This document shows, in pieces, positions 47,568-60,200 of a stretch of 64,000 nt of DNA. The translations under genes were made by a program, and so were the position numbers. The first letter of the stretch is position 1; every line of letters starts with the position of its first letter. The DNA is from Denticeps clupeoides (taxonomy: Eukaryota > Chordata > Actinopteri > Clupeiformes > Denticipitidae): contig NC_041712.1 of the NCBI RefSeq assembly GCF_900700375.1, positions 20,457,780 through 20,521,779 on the forward strand, read 5' to 3'. The notes beneath the pieces were generated by a model. The model was not told where the DNA came from and did no database searches. It saw nothing but the letters and a program-made list of their open reading frames with translations.

Positions 47568-50366
47568 TCAAGACAGTGCTGCTAACCCAGTAGGTTTGGG
47601 TTTGCTTCTTCCAAGTCCAACACTCTCCATGGTAAACTCTTCACTGATCATGCTGTCTTCCCGCCAGCTGTCATGCCAAAGGGACCCAAGCCAGTGGCGG
47701 GTGCCTTCGTCCCAATTTTCAGGGAGTAGCAGCAATAGGTAACCCACTGCGATGATCCCGGCTGCAGCCACCCTCACTTCACTCAGCTGGGGTGCGATGG
47801 AGTTGAAAAAGTGATCAACCGCTGTGGAAATTCGAGAAGAGATCAGCTTTTCTTCATCTTAATGCAATTGTATTACCGTAAAATGTGTGGATGCTATATA
47901 ACAAAGGCTCTACATGATTTGACTGCCTGTTAGCTAAAGAGATTATGGTGCATGCAACAAAATGTATCTTCTACATTTAGCCCATCAGTGGAAAGGCACA
48001 GTGTGTGGGGACAGTACCTTGCCTCCATATTTCCACTGCCTCATATTTCGTTTTCCAAGTAAAGCAGACACAGGATTATACCATTCATACCTGTGCTTGC
48101 TGGGATGCTCAGTAGAACTCCAATAGACAAAAGGGTGGGGTAAGTCAGCACAACTCCCAGATTTACAAGCACATTGAAAGCTGAGCATGAGAAAAAAGAA
48201 AGAAAAGGAGCAGACCAGACTGAATGTAAAGGATGCAAACATTTCTTCATTACTTCAGAACTGCACAGCCAATATGGAAAATCCAAGCACGTTACCCAGC
48301 ATCAGGGAGGCCATGACACACAATGTGTGCCAGGGCATGGCCTGTGCGGGTGGCCAGTACTCCACGTGTGTGAGGTAGAGCATCAGGCACACCCATGAGT
48401 GTAGGACACAGCTGAACAAACCCACACAAGAAAACAGGACACTGGCAGGCCCAAGATGAACTTCCCCGACGCGCTTCCTCAGTAACACCTGCACACACGT
48501 GTTGAAGAACAAGAACATTTCTTGTATTCACTGGGTCATTCATGTTTGGCAGACTAAGTCAGAAAGCAGTTGGGGAATATATTACCTTGTACAGGGCAGA
48601 AGTGGAAGCAGAGCCCACACCTAGTGCCACACCTGTGATGGAATCGCTATGGAAACCATCGGCATAGGCCATCATCACAATCCCAGTGATGGACAGAATG
48701 GCTGCTACTATCTGGGAAGTGGGAAGACACAAGAATAAAGGCAGAGCAAAGAAGATGTAATGAATTTTAATGACAGAGACCTGACCTCACCCTGACACCC
48801 ATGAAGCGGTCCTTCAGTCCAATCCAGGACAGGAGGAAAATGAAGGCCTGGCTACAGCAGAGGATTGCACTTGCGTCACCTGAGGAAATCCGTTGAAGTG
48901 CTAATAGGTAGAGGAACCCTGAAAGGTTCCATAGCACCGAAAAAGGGGCTGCGCCCTTCAGCAAGATCCTCACCGTCACTCCTTCCTCACCAAGGAAACG
49001 ACTACACTGTCTTAAATAAGGAAGCATACTGTTCTCAAAATCTTTTCTGTCACATAAGACTATACTTTATAAGTTCCACAAGTGGAACATTTACAATGTC
49101 AGAGAATATGCAGACTGCATAATGTAAAAAGTTCACTGTAAAGGTAAATAGTCTGGAAAACATTGGATAAAGGTGTTAAAAATATCTGTGTGTTTATGTA
49201 TATGTATATACATTTATGGATATGAATTTCTGTGCCATACAAAAAGTGACACAGCTAAAAGGTGGAAGCAGTTTCGGGAACAAGATTGTTAAAACATTAG
49301 AGGGCTCCCTGAATACCGAGCCCCTCGTGGTGATCTGGGTTTGGCTAATGGGGTAGAGATATATGTTTAGCCTCATGCAGAGCTGAGAGGATTGAACGCC
49401 TAAAGTAGCTTATCTTAAACAGCTTCATATAATTCCTTCAATCAAATTGAGCAACATTAAATTTCATTGTGATGGTCAATGCATGACTGTCATATACTTG
49501 CCTAAGAAGAACAATGGTTATACGACTAATACTCAATGTGACTAATGACCGTCTGGAAACATTTATGTCCAATTTTTTAAAATGGCAGATATATTCACAT
49601 TAATATATATTAAATATTCTGATCTAGTTCAGAGAAAGTATAGAAAAAAATACTTGGGCACGGTGGGCAGACCTGAATCGATGGAAGGGCCACTCTCTTT
49701 GTTCTGCTCCCAGCAGGTGGCCCATGTAGTAGATGGGGAAGAGTAGAAGGTTCCATGTGGAACAGAACCAGGTGATGAAAAATGGGGCGTGGAGCCTTTC
49801 CAATGCTTCTTTAGCACTATGCGTAGTCCCTGCCCACAAGAGGGCCACACTGCCCCCCAGTAACACGCCCCATGCCACCTTCCGCATGGCCTTTAGGGGG
49901 CACTTGGAACAACATCTTCTCACGCTGTCTTGCTTTTTCAACAGTTCTTTCAGTTCTTTATCACCCTCCTCGCCAACAGCACTCTCCGTCTTTGACTGGT
50001 CATGGTCTAAAGAACAAAATGCTATTTTGTAATAAATATTAGTTACTTTATATTAACATTTTGTGTTGCTTTATGATTTATGTATTAATTGTACTTTCCA
50101 TTGGTGATATTGTTCTCACTGGGAAATTTGACTTGGGCTGGGAAATTAGTCTCGAAGCGACAAGCGTCAAGAAATAATCTGTCTTCAGAGCACCTTAATT
50201 AATTGGAAATTAGCCTAAATGGACCATTATAGCGCCTAGATAACAATGCCGGTAAATTCAAGGTCAATTTAAGAGACAATTCCCACTCACCCTGTCGTGC
50301 AGGCAGCTGCAGAGTAGCAGGACCTGGACCAGGAGAGGGAGACACCTTGGCTGAGAGTTTGTTCAT
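47568..50366 (-). CDS. Solute carrier family 35 member F3/F4-like transporter
   Basis: Seven coding exons on the minus strand, 50291-50366, 49673-50006, 48791-49010, 48586-48711, 48296-48488, 48091-48180 and 47568-47821, join in frame to 430 residues. It belongs to the SLC35F branch of the drug/metabolite transporter superfamily, multi-pass membrane proteins; SLC35F3 is a putative thiamine transporter. Recognisable are the N-terminal KLSAKVSPSPGPGP, HAPFFITWFCSTWNLLLFPI, AAPFSVLWNLSGFLYLLALQ, FIFLLSWIGLKDRFMGVRIV, ITGIVMMAYADGFHSDS, VGSASTSALYKV, NVLVNLGVVLTYPTLLSIGV and LLLLLPENWDE. About ten hydrophobic helices follow a roughly 65-residue polar N-terminus. Similarity looks closer to SLC35F4 than F3, but orthology is unclear. 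The start at 50366 fits the family; an in-frame ATG at 50429 would add 21 residues. Confidence 0.88.
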
Positions 50367-50877
50367 GGCTCCCCTTTTCTCTACAAGGACAGCTGTAGCA
50401 ATGCCCTTTGTTTGTGGATGCGAGAGCATAAGCCTATGATTTGTGCAAGCATAGACACCCCGGAGAATTAAGTGACTTAAAGTAAGGGGATCAGTCCAGT
50501 CATCCCAGAGATGATTATAGATGCAAGGCAGTGCTGATATGTAGTTTATGATGCTTGCTGCTTTAACACCACATAGAGGGAGCCTGGGATTTTATATGAT
50601 AATTAGAGGTATGATTATACAAGCTTTGAAGAACACATTGCTAAAATTAGAATGTTACTAAAACCTTTTCTTATGTTGCATCTTAACTGTTAAACCAAAG
50701 ACATTTCATGATAATGCATTATGTATTCAGATGTTAAAATATTAAATAGTTTGATTCATTATGCTTTTATGATGTTTTTCATCAGAGAAAGGAGAGCAAT
50801 TACCTCTCACCCATGCTAAGAATTAAGGATAAATCTTCTTATAATTCTTACATATCTTACAATTGCCTTAAATTGAG

Positions 50878-51028
50878 CAGTATTGACCTAGTGGTTAAGG
50901 AAGTGGCCCCGTAAACAGAAGGTTGCCGGTTCAAATCCCAATCTGCCAAGGTGCCACTGAGGTGCCACTGAGCAAAGCATTGTCCCCACACATTGTTCCC
51001 TTAGTGCCTTTCATGGCTGCCCACTGAA
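50878..51028 (+). mobile_element. SINE family A, 3'-truncated
   Basis: Head TTGACCTAGTGGTTAAGG, B-box GGTTCAAATCC, duplicated GGTGCCACTGA as in the copy at 5575, then stops after CATGGCTGCCCACTGA. Confidence 0.83.
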
Positions 51029-51280
51029 TAAAAAAAATAATAAATAAATACATTGTTCAGTTCACAATCTGAGCAATAAAGCTCCACCAAAACACACTAG
51101 GTTTATTTCCTCTTGCTGGACATTTACATGTGTAAAGATAAAAGTGCAATGAGCTGGTTTTAGCTAGTTAGTGTGATTAATTAGGATTGTAAGCATTCAG
51201 GGGAGGGAAAATACAGGGATTCATCTAGAAATAAACATGGCACAGAGATACAACACGCAATCAAAAAAATTAAATAATTT

Positions 51281-51505
51281 TGGCCCAGTAATCAGAAGGT
51301 TGCCAATTCAAATCCTGAACCGCCAAGTTGCCAATGAGGTCACCTTGAGCAAGTTACCGCTCCCACACACTGCTACCCAGGTGCCTTTCATGGCTGCCAA
51401 TTGTCACTAAGGTGATGGGTTAAATGCAATGGACACATTTCATTGTGTGCATTGTTCTGTGCTGCAGTCTTTCACATTAACAATCACTTCACTTTCACTT
51501 GACTT
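51281..51505 (+). mobile_element. SINE family A, 5'-truncated and diverged
   Basis: Starts within the head (GGCCCAGTAATCAGAAGGTT), with a decayed B-box and recognisable body and tail (GTGATGGGTTAAATGCAATG, CAATCACTTCACTTTCACTT). One of the oldest copies here. Confidence 0.8.
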
Positions 51506-51631
51506 TTAAAAAAAAAGGACAAGACACAGAAAAGATCATGCACGCACAATGAACACAAAGCTCTGGCCCAGAAACATGGTACCAGAGCAACCAGAAAAGT
51601 AAATGATATCCCTTTTACTATAACTGATTAC

Positions 51632-51801
51632 TAGTGAAAGTGAAAAAAATTGAAAGTGAAGTGACACATTGCACACATTGACACAACAAAATGTGTCCTC
51701 TGCTTTTAACCCATCACCCGTAGTGAGCAGTGAGCAGCTATGACAGGTGCAACCTTCTGATTACGGGGCTGCTTCCTTAACCGCTAGGCCACCACTGCCC
51801 C
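51632..51801 (-). mobile_element. SINE family A, internally deleted
   Basis: Reverse copy with tail (GAAAGTGAAGTGAC), TGTCCTCTGCTTTTAACCCA, then a jump from ATGACAGGTG to CAACCTTCTGATTACGGGGC and the intact head. It forms an inverted pair with the copy at 51281-51505. Confidence 0.83.
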
Positions 51802-53149
51802 TAATGAATCAATTTGAAAAAAATTTTAATGTGACACACCTTTAAACCCAATTATGTCTTCTGAAGTAGACCATCAGATGCATGAATCTCCTATCTCTGC
51901 TGAAGATATGTTTTAGGCCATTGATGAGATTTCATGTGTTTCATGTGAATATATGTGACAGTGTATTGGTGCTGGTTGCGTCAGGAAGGACATCTGTTGT
52001 AAAACCTTAAAATCTGTTGTAAAAGCCTAATCAATATTGCGGACCCCCGTGCAGACACCTACATGAAAAGGCAAAAAAAGAATAATGACATTTCATGTGC
52101 CTTTACTTTTACATTTTTACATTATTTAAAATATGACAGTTTAGAAAATATCCCATTTTGTCAACAGAAAAACACATTTATGTGGTCAGTTCTAAAAATG
52201 ACTGGAAAATTCCGGAGCGGGGTACTAACAATGTTGGTGCAACTTACACAATGCAGGGTTTTCTGTGCAAAATGACAACTGATTTGGATGCATCACCGGA
52301 TGTTCAGTAATGCCATACAACATCATGAAAAGAAGACACAAAATAAATATAGTTGAGACATTTGTGTGTATTTTTACTTTTTTTTCTGATGAAAAAAGCA
52401 ATATGTGTTTTTAGAAGTGTTTTATTTGGACCAGTGACATAGCAATCAAAAAATCACAAAAATCAATATAACAGTCAGGTTACCATTACATTTGAAACAT
52501 GAACGGAAGCTCTAAACAAACACATTGTCTATGAATTAATATGGAATAAATGGTTCTGTAGCATGGATTGAACAGCATTACCACCGAATTCTCATATAGA
52601 CTTTTGAAAGCAGATGTAATTGACGATACCATAACGAAGCCTCGCTTGGGGTTTGATAGTAATTTCAAAACTGGGCTGGCTCAAGGCAAACATTCGCAAG
52701 ATGCAAGTTCTCCATGGGTCTGAGTGTTGTATTGACGTTGAAGGGAGAAAGGAACACACCAAAGGCAACAGAACAATGAAAAGAAACACCTTTTCCAAAA
52801 TGACTGTTTTGAGGTATTTCAGTTTTTTTTTCTTCTTCTTTTTTATTTCAATGAGCAGTCCTTTCATCCTGTCTGTGCATTGGCAGCTGTACTTCGGCCT
52901 TTTTTGTTCGTCTCCAGCTGGGGAAAGCTACCTGGGAAACATCCACCTTGCAGAAAAAAGATACAAGAGTTGTAATGTATTTAATATATCAAAATTGAAA
53001 TATTTTTTGAAAAAACAAACTACCTCTTGTTAAGGCGAATTCTACTTCCAGTGGCCTGAAGAACAAAATATAAATTGTGTTATCATTTTGAAGTAAATTG
53101 AAAAAGATTTTTCAAAAGTATATGAAGTGTATAATACTTACAGATTCAT

Positions 53150-56100
53150 TCACTCTGTTGAGATTGCAGGAGCAGAGAAATTGGAAAGGATTAACAGGAT
53201 ATATTCAGTAGGGTGTGGTACAAAAATTTTAATTTTTGATCTGGACAAGGAAGACAGAGACATTTACCTGTGGGCTTGGGGTTCATAAGCACAAGAGGAA
53301 GCTCAGCCACCACATCACTGCAAAAAAGAAAATTCAACAGTCTTATTCAGAATATATGGCTTTCGTAAAGAAACAACTTTTAATACAGTGTCATTTTTAA
53401 TAACAGTATTATTTTTAATAGTTTTTCAGCAACTTACGTGGCAGTGAGACCTCCCAGCAGACTGTAATTAAATATTAACCATTAGCATTGCCAGATATGG
53501 GGAAAGAAATATGAAGCAATAAGCTCATGATGATATTGAGAAAAGTCTTACCCTCCGCCTCCTGCCACCAGGTTCACTTTAATTTTGTAAGAAACCAGGA
53601 TTCCTAGAACCTCCTTATCCATCCCTGCCCTTAGGCTGATAATAAGCAGGGGATATAGAGACGTGGGATGAGCCATGGCAATGGAGGAATAACAACCAAC
53701 ACACAATGAGCAAGAAAGAGCTCTTTACTCACACAGTGGTGGATGCCAGGTTTGTGTCCTCATCCTTCAGTCTGCCATCCAGTGCCAAGCCACGCTTCTC
53801 CTTGTTGTTGGCCAGAAGTGGGGTGACAGTGAGGGTTGTGCTGTGCGATGCACCGGGTTCCACATTCTCTCTGTAGAGTAATGATTGAGCAAAAACATTT
53901 CATAATTAGAACATGGAATGTGTGGTTCACTAGTTGGCTGTAGCTGAGAGGAAAAGGAAAGGAAGCTACAGCTAGCCTCCCAGCCAGCACTATTTCTTTG
54001 CTTGCATTCATTTCTAATAATGTGCAGCTGCTTAAGACAGAACCCATGTTAGCAAACATAACAAGGGTCACAACTCACGAAAATTCTTCACATAGCACGT
54101 TCTTGGTGTATTTGTCCGCGGAGTACAGCACCACGTCTGTTGTCTGATCAACTGAAATGGCAAGCAAAGGTCTTTTAAAAACCAGGCTCCTTGGATCTGC
54201 TTGACGAGCTCTCTTTTCAGTCACTCACTTGAAACTTTGACTTTATTGACTGGTTTGTTGGAATCGTTCTTGATTTTGATCTTGATTGGGATTTCCTCTC
54301 CATGATAATAGATCTGGTAGTAAAACATGCAAATTAGCCCCAGATCTCAGAAATCGTCATTAAAACACAGCCTTCAACTTCCTGCTCATACCTCCTTATC
54401 CATGGAGGCCTCCAAGGTGATGGAGCCTTTGTTGACTTCTTGTTTGGGTCCGGCACCAGTCTTGTCAGGTGCGAACTGGATTTTGCGTATGACCAGGCGG
54501 CAGGTATCCCTGGAGTGAGAACTCTGTTTAGAAGTCTAATGCCTCCCTTGTTTCATATTACACGTGACAGAATCCGTTATCCATATGCTTCCCATGTTGG
54601 GTCTATGATAAAATGATGTCCAATGTGACTTACTTCTTGTCCACTTTCTCATCAGGGTCATCAGCCTCTTTAGCTACGTAGGCCTTGACTTCAAAGTCCA
54701 CACCACAAGGCTGTGAATGTCAGTAACAGAAATGTTCACAGAAAAGGAGAGTTAGCCATTTGACATATCATGTTTCAAGCATCCCAACTCTACCATAAGT
54801 TTGTTGGAGTAACATATATATTTGTTGTATGGGTAAACCGTTTGGCATTACCTTCCCCTTATCTTCGTCTCCAGGCTGGAGTGTGACAGAACAGGGCAGG
54901 TTGGTTGGAATCTAAAAAAATAATAATAATAATAATAATATTTATTTTATTTATTATATATAATAGATATAATTTCTCTGTTTTTGCAAACATAACATCT
55001 GATGTTCAAACTATAGACTGATGAAATTATTAGTTGAGGTGAGAAGGTTATTCACATCAAAAGTGAAGGCGTGGCCCTGTTCTCCAGCTTTGGTCAGCAG
55101 GGTCGTGTGCATTGGGGCGATGGCAGGCTTGTGGTCAGCTGCTGGGTACAGCTGAACACACTTGATCCAGATGTCTTTCCTGAATGAAAGTCCAATCACG
55201 TCCAGGTCATCACGACCATAGCGGAAGGCACAGACCAGATGAACCCAGACTGATAGACAAGAACATAGGAGATCAAGTGCCATCAGTCATCTGTATGATC
55301 TCCACAAACCATTTGGGGTACCATCCAAAGAAGGGGGCATTATAGTACTGAAAATCTTTCTTACCTTTCTTGTCTCCCAGGTCTGCAGGGTCAATCTTCA
55401 CCACCCCCTCTGCAGGAGAGGCACAATGTTTGCAAAGTTCGAATTACAAATATGATCTTTGAAACCGAAGCCAGAGGCGCACTTACCAACACACTCCACG
55501 GAGTCCACATGGTCCACATAGTCTCTTTTGCCCAAGTAAAGGGTGAGCTGTGGAGGTTACAGAGTATAAATGCTAATGTCTGCAGCAAATAATTAATAAC
55601 ACAAGTAATAATAAGTTATTAAGTTGTCATTCAGAATGTGATCAATTTTTACTACCCCTGAAGGAGGGGGGGGGATTAAGCATGTGTACCTGGCCATTCC
55701 CACTGGTTTTCTTGTAAACCCTGAAGAAACAAAAAATCAAAACACATTCTTAAAGAAATTATTATATAAGACAATTATTCTATGAGACAAAACTATTCTT
55801 GGTCATTAAAGGTTATTTTTACCACCAGTTCCCCCTAAATAGTGGAAATAAAAAGGGTTTCTAACCTGTCTATTTAAAGCTTGGTTGTGATCTATTATTT
55901 AACCTTCAAGGCTTGTGCAAATGACCTCAAGCTGTTGATCTGCATATTTAAAGCACAGGCCTCAAATGAACCTGCCGCTTAATCCAGGCCTGTCTGAATG
56001 GGGTCTACCTGTGCTGATTCCCCTGGGGAAACCTGCTAATGGCTTCTGACTGACATACGCCATATGGCGACTGAGTCTGTGACGTATGTTCACGGTCCAA

Positions 56101-56296
56101 TCTCAGATTAGCAGTGCACAGGGAGACCTGCTTGACGCAACAGAGCGGATTTGAAGCCTGCACTGAAAGAAGCTGTGAAATGGCTCTGAGAAAGTATTTT
56201 TCTAATTAATACCTGACATTCACAATCGTGCTTTTAGAATGTTTGTGAATGAAAAGTCGCTAAATGTAAAAAATGACAAAATGCTTACTTAGCCAT
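53150..56296 (-). CDS. arr3: Arrestin, cone (ARR3-like) type, copy 1
   Basis: Coding exons on the minus strand: 56289-56296, 55690-55720, 55487-55547, 55365-55409, 55056-55249, 54852-54911, 54634-54710, 54392-54509, 54229-54313, 54079-54151, 53733-53870, 53552-53635, 53438-53461 and 53268-53317, giving 349 residues in frame, then a microexon. Arrestins bind phosphorylated active receptors and stop G-protein signalling; ARR3 acts in cones. Visible are [27 protein letters not shown], the finger loop in [18 protein letters not shown] (about 57-73), polar-core Arg in CRLVIRK (163), and the lariat [16 protein letters not shown] (279-294). It lacks six residues near 187 compared with copy 2. The 3' end is uncertain: reading the microexon from its first acceptor gives Glu then a stop (53150); an acceptor two bases on reads V-N-E-S. 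The type is judged from sequence feel, not a tree, so the symbol is provisional. Confidence 0.82.
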
Positions 56297-56319
56297 GTCC
56301 GATGATTGCTGATGTCTGA

Positions 56320-57038
56320 GGAACCTACAAGGAAACAAGAAATGAGGAAATATTTACTACCTGTATGTGTCTGTGTGTGTGTCCTGTGTGCACATGCTGT
56401 CTCTAAGTGTGTTTAGAGACAGTAGATTTGAGGCTCCAGATAATCTAATCTAATGAGATTATAGTATCGTTCTTGTTTTTCCTGAGACAAGTCTTGCACT
56501 AAGTTCCACGGCAGTGTTCATCCTGGATAACGCTGATGGACCCTTAGCCCTGCTAAGATTGACCTGTTGCTTGGCTTATGCCCTCCACAGCCAGAAGGCT
56601 GTCATTGTTTCCTGACCGTGTGAATTCTTTATGCACAATAATAGCACAAAGGCATGTTTTAAACACAAGACATATTTCAAACAACATTTATCCACAGAAT
56701 GTCACATATTCACAGAAACAGTTTGGTTGTGTCTGTGGATGACAATCAGTAATATATATTAAGCATATTAGGAATAAAATATTAAGTTGTCATATGTATG
56801 GTGTGTAGTTGAATAAAGTTCTAATGTTGTACGTGGAGACCCAAATAAACTACTGCGTAACAAACCCTTTCACTAAAACTGATCAGTTCCTGATCAATGC
56901 AGTTAACCCTATATTGCTGCAAGGGGCTGACAATGCAAATAATAATGCAATCCAATAATGCAAAAAGAAGCATGTGTATGTTTTCAATTCATTCAGTGCA
57001 GCCTCTGCATTAGATGAATAAATTCGTGAATCCTTTAC
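56320..57038. other. First intron of arrestin copy 1
   Basis: Lies between the untranslated exon 1 donor and the acceptor at 56325 preceding the start codon exon. No repeats or further exons were recognised. Confidence 0.5.
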
Positions 57039-57204
57039 CTGCAGAATCTTGCGTAGTCTCGCTCTCAGCCTCGGTCTCTGTCTGCAGGTGCACCCGATGG
57101 ACACTTCTCCCAGCCTTTATACTCAGACCTCTGGCCCCTCCGTCAGGTTTCCCTGCCTCAAAATAGTCGCCGCCGCATTCAGTGCAATCCAATTAACCAA
57201 TTAA
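57039..57204 (-). promoter_or_regulatory. Arrestin copy 1 promoter and untranslated exon 1
   Basis: On the minus strand a TATA box (TATAAA, 57116-57121) lies about 30 bases before a likely start site near 57088. The leader exon then ends at a donor (TTCTGCAG/GTAAAGG) at 57039. About 70 bases upstream of the TATA box are two adjacent TTAATTGG units (57189-57204), homeodomain-type sites, the second merging with GGATTG, which is similar to the CRX/OTX core. This compact TATA-containing layout fits a cell-type-specific photoreceptor promoter. Confidence 0.55.
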
Positions 57205-57209
57205 CAGTC

Positions 57210-60200
57210 GCCTATTTTCGGCCACAACCGGCGTAAAAATAAAAGTCGGATAGCGACGGCCTGCGGGTCCAGATCCGCCATGACCAAAAACAAAATCTGC
57301 AGATTTTTATCACGTCGTTAAAAAGTAGTAAGTATATGTTAGCTGAAGGGGATTTCTTTTTTAGACCTGCAGATCGGCCTGGACTTTATCGGCCATGAGA
57401 TGCTCTCAACCAAGTATTTTTGGCAAGGTGTGGTAAGGCGATTATTCGTACCTTGGCACAATGTGGGTACATGATGGTGCGGCTGCATGTTCATTGGTGG
57501 AAGATCACGGGGTTGGTTGAGGTCCTTATTTTCTCTCCAGCACAGGTATTAAACAGTCCCCTGAAATGCGGCTAGGGTCAAGAAAAGGTCGGGCAAAGAG
57601 CAGCTCAGGGTCACGATAGACTGTTTAAGAATAATAGGATTTAAAGTCAGAGACTAATAAAGCAATGCAAAAGTTCAATCAAATTAATTAAAAATGTAAA
57701 TCAAAATTTTCTTTTACAAATGAATGCTGAAGGAATGGTCCAATTATTCAAGATATATAATGACATTGTAATATTATTATTATTATATTATTCAATATTG
57801 TAAGAGATATTTGGAGCACTAACGATATTTATTTCACATTAACTGCAGGTTAGAACACAGTCATTAAGCTTTTTTATTAATTTATCATAATATGTGCATG
57901 CACATTGTTGTAGCACCTTGTAAAATGACCTCGGCATCAGAGTGGTCATTGGAGATGAGGCCTGAACTCTTTTCTCAGCAGATGGTCCTGGATTTAAGAG
58001 CACTAACCCTTGGCACATGCCTAATCCTTACTTATTTTTATTGTTTTTAGTCTGTTTAAACCAGCGGTAATTTTGCTTTCTACACACTGTTCCTTGGACA
58101 CACACCAACGCCCCGTGTTGAATGTGAAAAGGTGAAAAATACGAATGTAACAAGGGATTTTGCTAACTATTACTAATTCATGTTCTTCAAAGGTTTACGT
58201 AACAGGTGACGTTACACAAAGTATCCTGCTGTTCAGTAGACATTAAATGAGATCTTACATGGACATTTTTCATGGAAGTTCCTTCAGTTGTCATCGTTTC
58301 TCAAGACAACCTCTCCAGTGCCAAACATATTAGAAGTATACATGCTGTATACTTCTCTAATTATAACGGTATTAAATTGTTTAAATAAGCAGTTAGAGCT
58401 TAGTGATTTTCAGGTAACGTGTGTTTTTTTGGGGAGGGGCTTGTTCTGGGAGATTGGACAGACCTGCATGCACATCAACATTTACATCAAAACCCTCTCT
58501 GGAGTGATAAGGCAACACTCCAAACCACTAATCTCTTCTCCCTATAATCAAGTGTTCTGCGAGGTGATTGACTCTGAATCTGCCAGGATCTGTTTCCACA
58601 CATGGTCAGGTGTGGTGTGCTGCCAGAAAAGGGACGTAAACAACAGGGAACTCCTTTGTTGGTACTGTCACTGGGAGGTAATCCTGTGGTTTGCATCTTT
58701 ATTTAATTAATGATGCTCGTATTTAATTTGTGGAGGTGTGGCACACATTTGAATGTAATTAGAGACCTTCCTTGATGGTCCAGCCTGCAGTACCATCCCT
58801 CCATCTGCACCCCTCGGTTCCTATGCATTTTCTTTTCAGCCGGGGATTGACTGGGCACTTTTGAAAATGAAGCTATGAATGGATAAAACTTATTGATTTA
58901 GCCTCTCTGAGATGCATGGGTGGCTATATTTCCAACAGTTCCTGATGAACTTATCTGACGCCTCCTGAAAAAAGCAAAAGTACTCGCTCAGCAACTAAGG
59001 AGGCCAGACATCCTCTTCTCCACAGACCTCTTTTTGAGACCTGGAAATTGTATACAGCCAGGTTTTTAGAATTGTCCGGATTTTCGTCATATCATGGCAT
59101 CCTACACGAAGGACTGTGGAAGATGGGGATGTAAAAAGCAAAGTTGACTGCTGGGATTGCACATCTGTCGATGATGTCATGTCGATGTGTCGACTCGAAT
59201 TCAACTTTATTGATAGATAAGTCAATCTGAAAAAAGTCAATAAGTCAATCTTACTTAAGACACAAAAGCCTCTTGTCATTCATATAGTTGCTCCCCCTGG
59301 GGGGGGGGCAGTGGTGGCCTAGCGGTTAAGGAAGAGCCCCCTGTAATCAGAAGGTTTCCGGTACGAATCCCGATCCACCAAGGTGCCACTGAGCAAGGTA
59401 CCGTCCCCACACTCTGCTCCCCGGGCGCCTGTCATGGCTGCCCACTGCTCACTCAGGGTGATGGTTAAAAGCAGGTGATACATTTCGTTGTGTCACCATG
59501 TGCTGTGCTGCAGTGTCTTACAATGACAATCATTTCACTTTCACTGGACCTTATGTGTAGTTAAAAAACCTATGGGTACATAAGCCGTTACACTAAAATC
59601 AGATGCTAAATAGACAGTTTTTTCACGTTTCAATGCTGCCTATATAAACTAAAATGGAATGACTGGTGAAAAAAAAGCATGCAGGACATTAGGCCATTTA
59701 GTAGTGTTTGAAGTGTACATATCTAAAATATTAAATATACTGCTTGAATAAATATATAACGATTCCTCAGTAGCAAGAGCACAACCAAGTGTTGGCTGAC
59801 TAGTTAGAGGGTTAGAGGCTGGGGACAGTGAGCATTCTCTCCTTTGCAAAATGCTCTAAACGTTGCCTCTGATGGATGGACACGCTAATGCAAGTATGTC
59901 TGATTCCTTAAAAAATGCTAAAAAGTTGTAGTTAAGCTTGCAGTTGGTGATATTGTTTTTGTTTTGTTGATTATTGAATTTCCTTTCAATAATTTCCGGG
60001 CTAACAGGCACAACGCAGCAAGGGGACGAATCATGTACTCGGACTTGGGGAGCTGTCTGTGGTGGCGCTGGCCGTGGTAAGATTAAGTGAGTTTCTTCAT
60101 GAATTAAAGTTCAGACAAAATGTCCTAAACTTGCTGATTGTTTGTTCTTATTAGCCAGCTACTGAGCCTAAAAAGATTTAAAGTTTATGGTGTATTTCCA

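Larger units (their letters stand above)
50440..53140. other. Intergenic DNA between transporter and arrestin genes
   Basis: Contains three SINE family A fragments, listed separately, and AT-rich sequence. Possible 3' exons of the downstream arrestin lie at about 52840-53040: in sense, TTCAG before GCCACTGGAAGTAGAATTCG (53004-53035 region) and CCCAG before CTGGAGACGAACAAAAAAGG. Their use is unproven. Confidence 0.45.

Noticed and set aside
47975-48025. Short SINE family A-like fragment (CAGTGTGTGGGGACAGTACC)
   Set aside because: Only about 25 bases match clearly, too little to call a separate element.
60010-60080. Possible exon starting ATGTACTCGGACTTGG and ending at a GTAAGA donor
   Set aside because: It has plausible splice borders but no partner exons and no resemblance to a protein I know.
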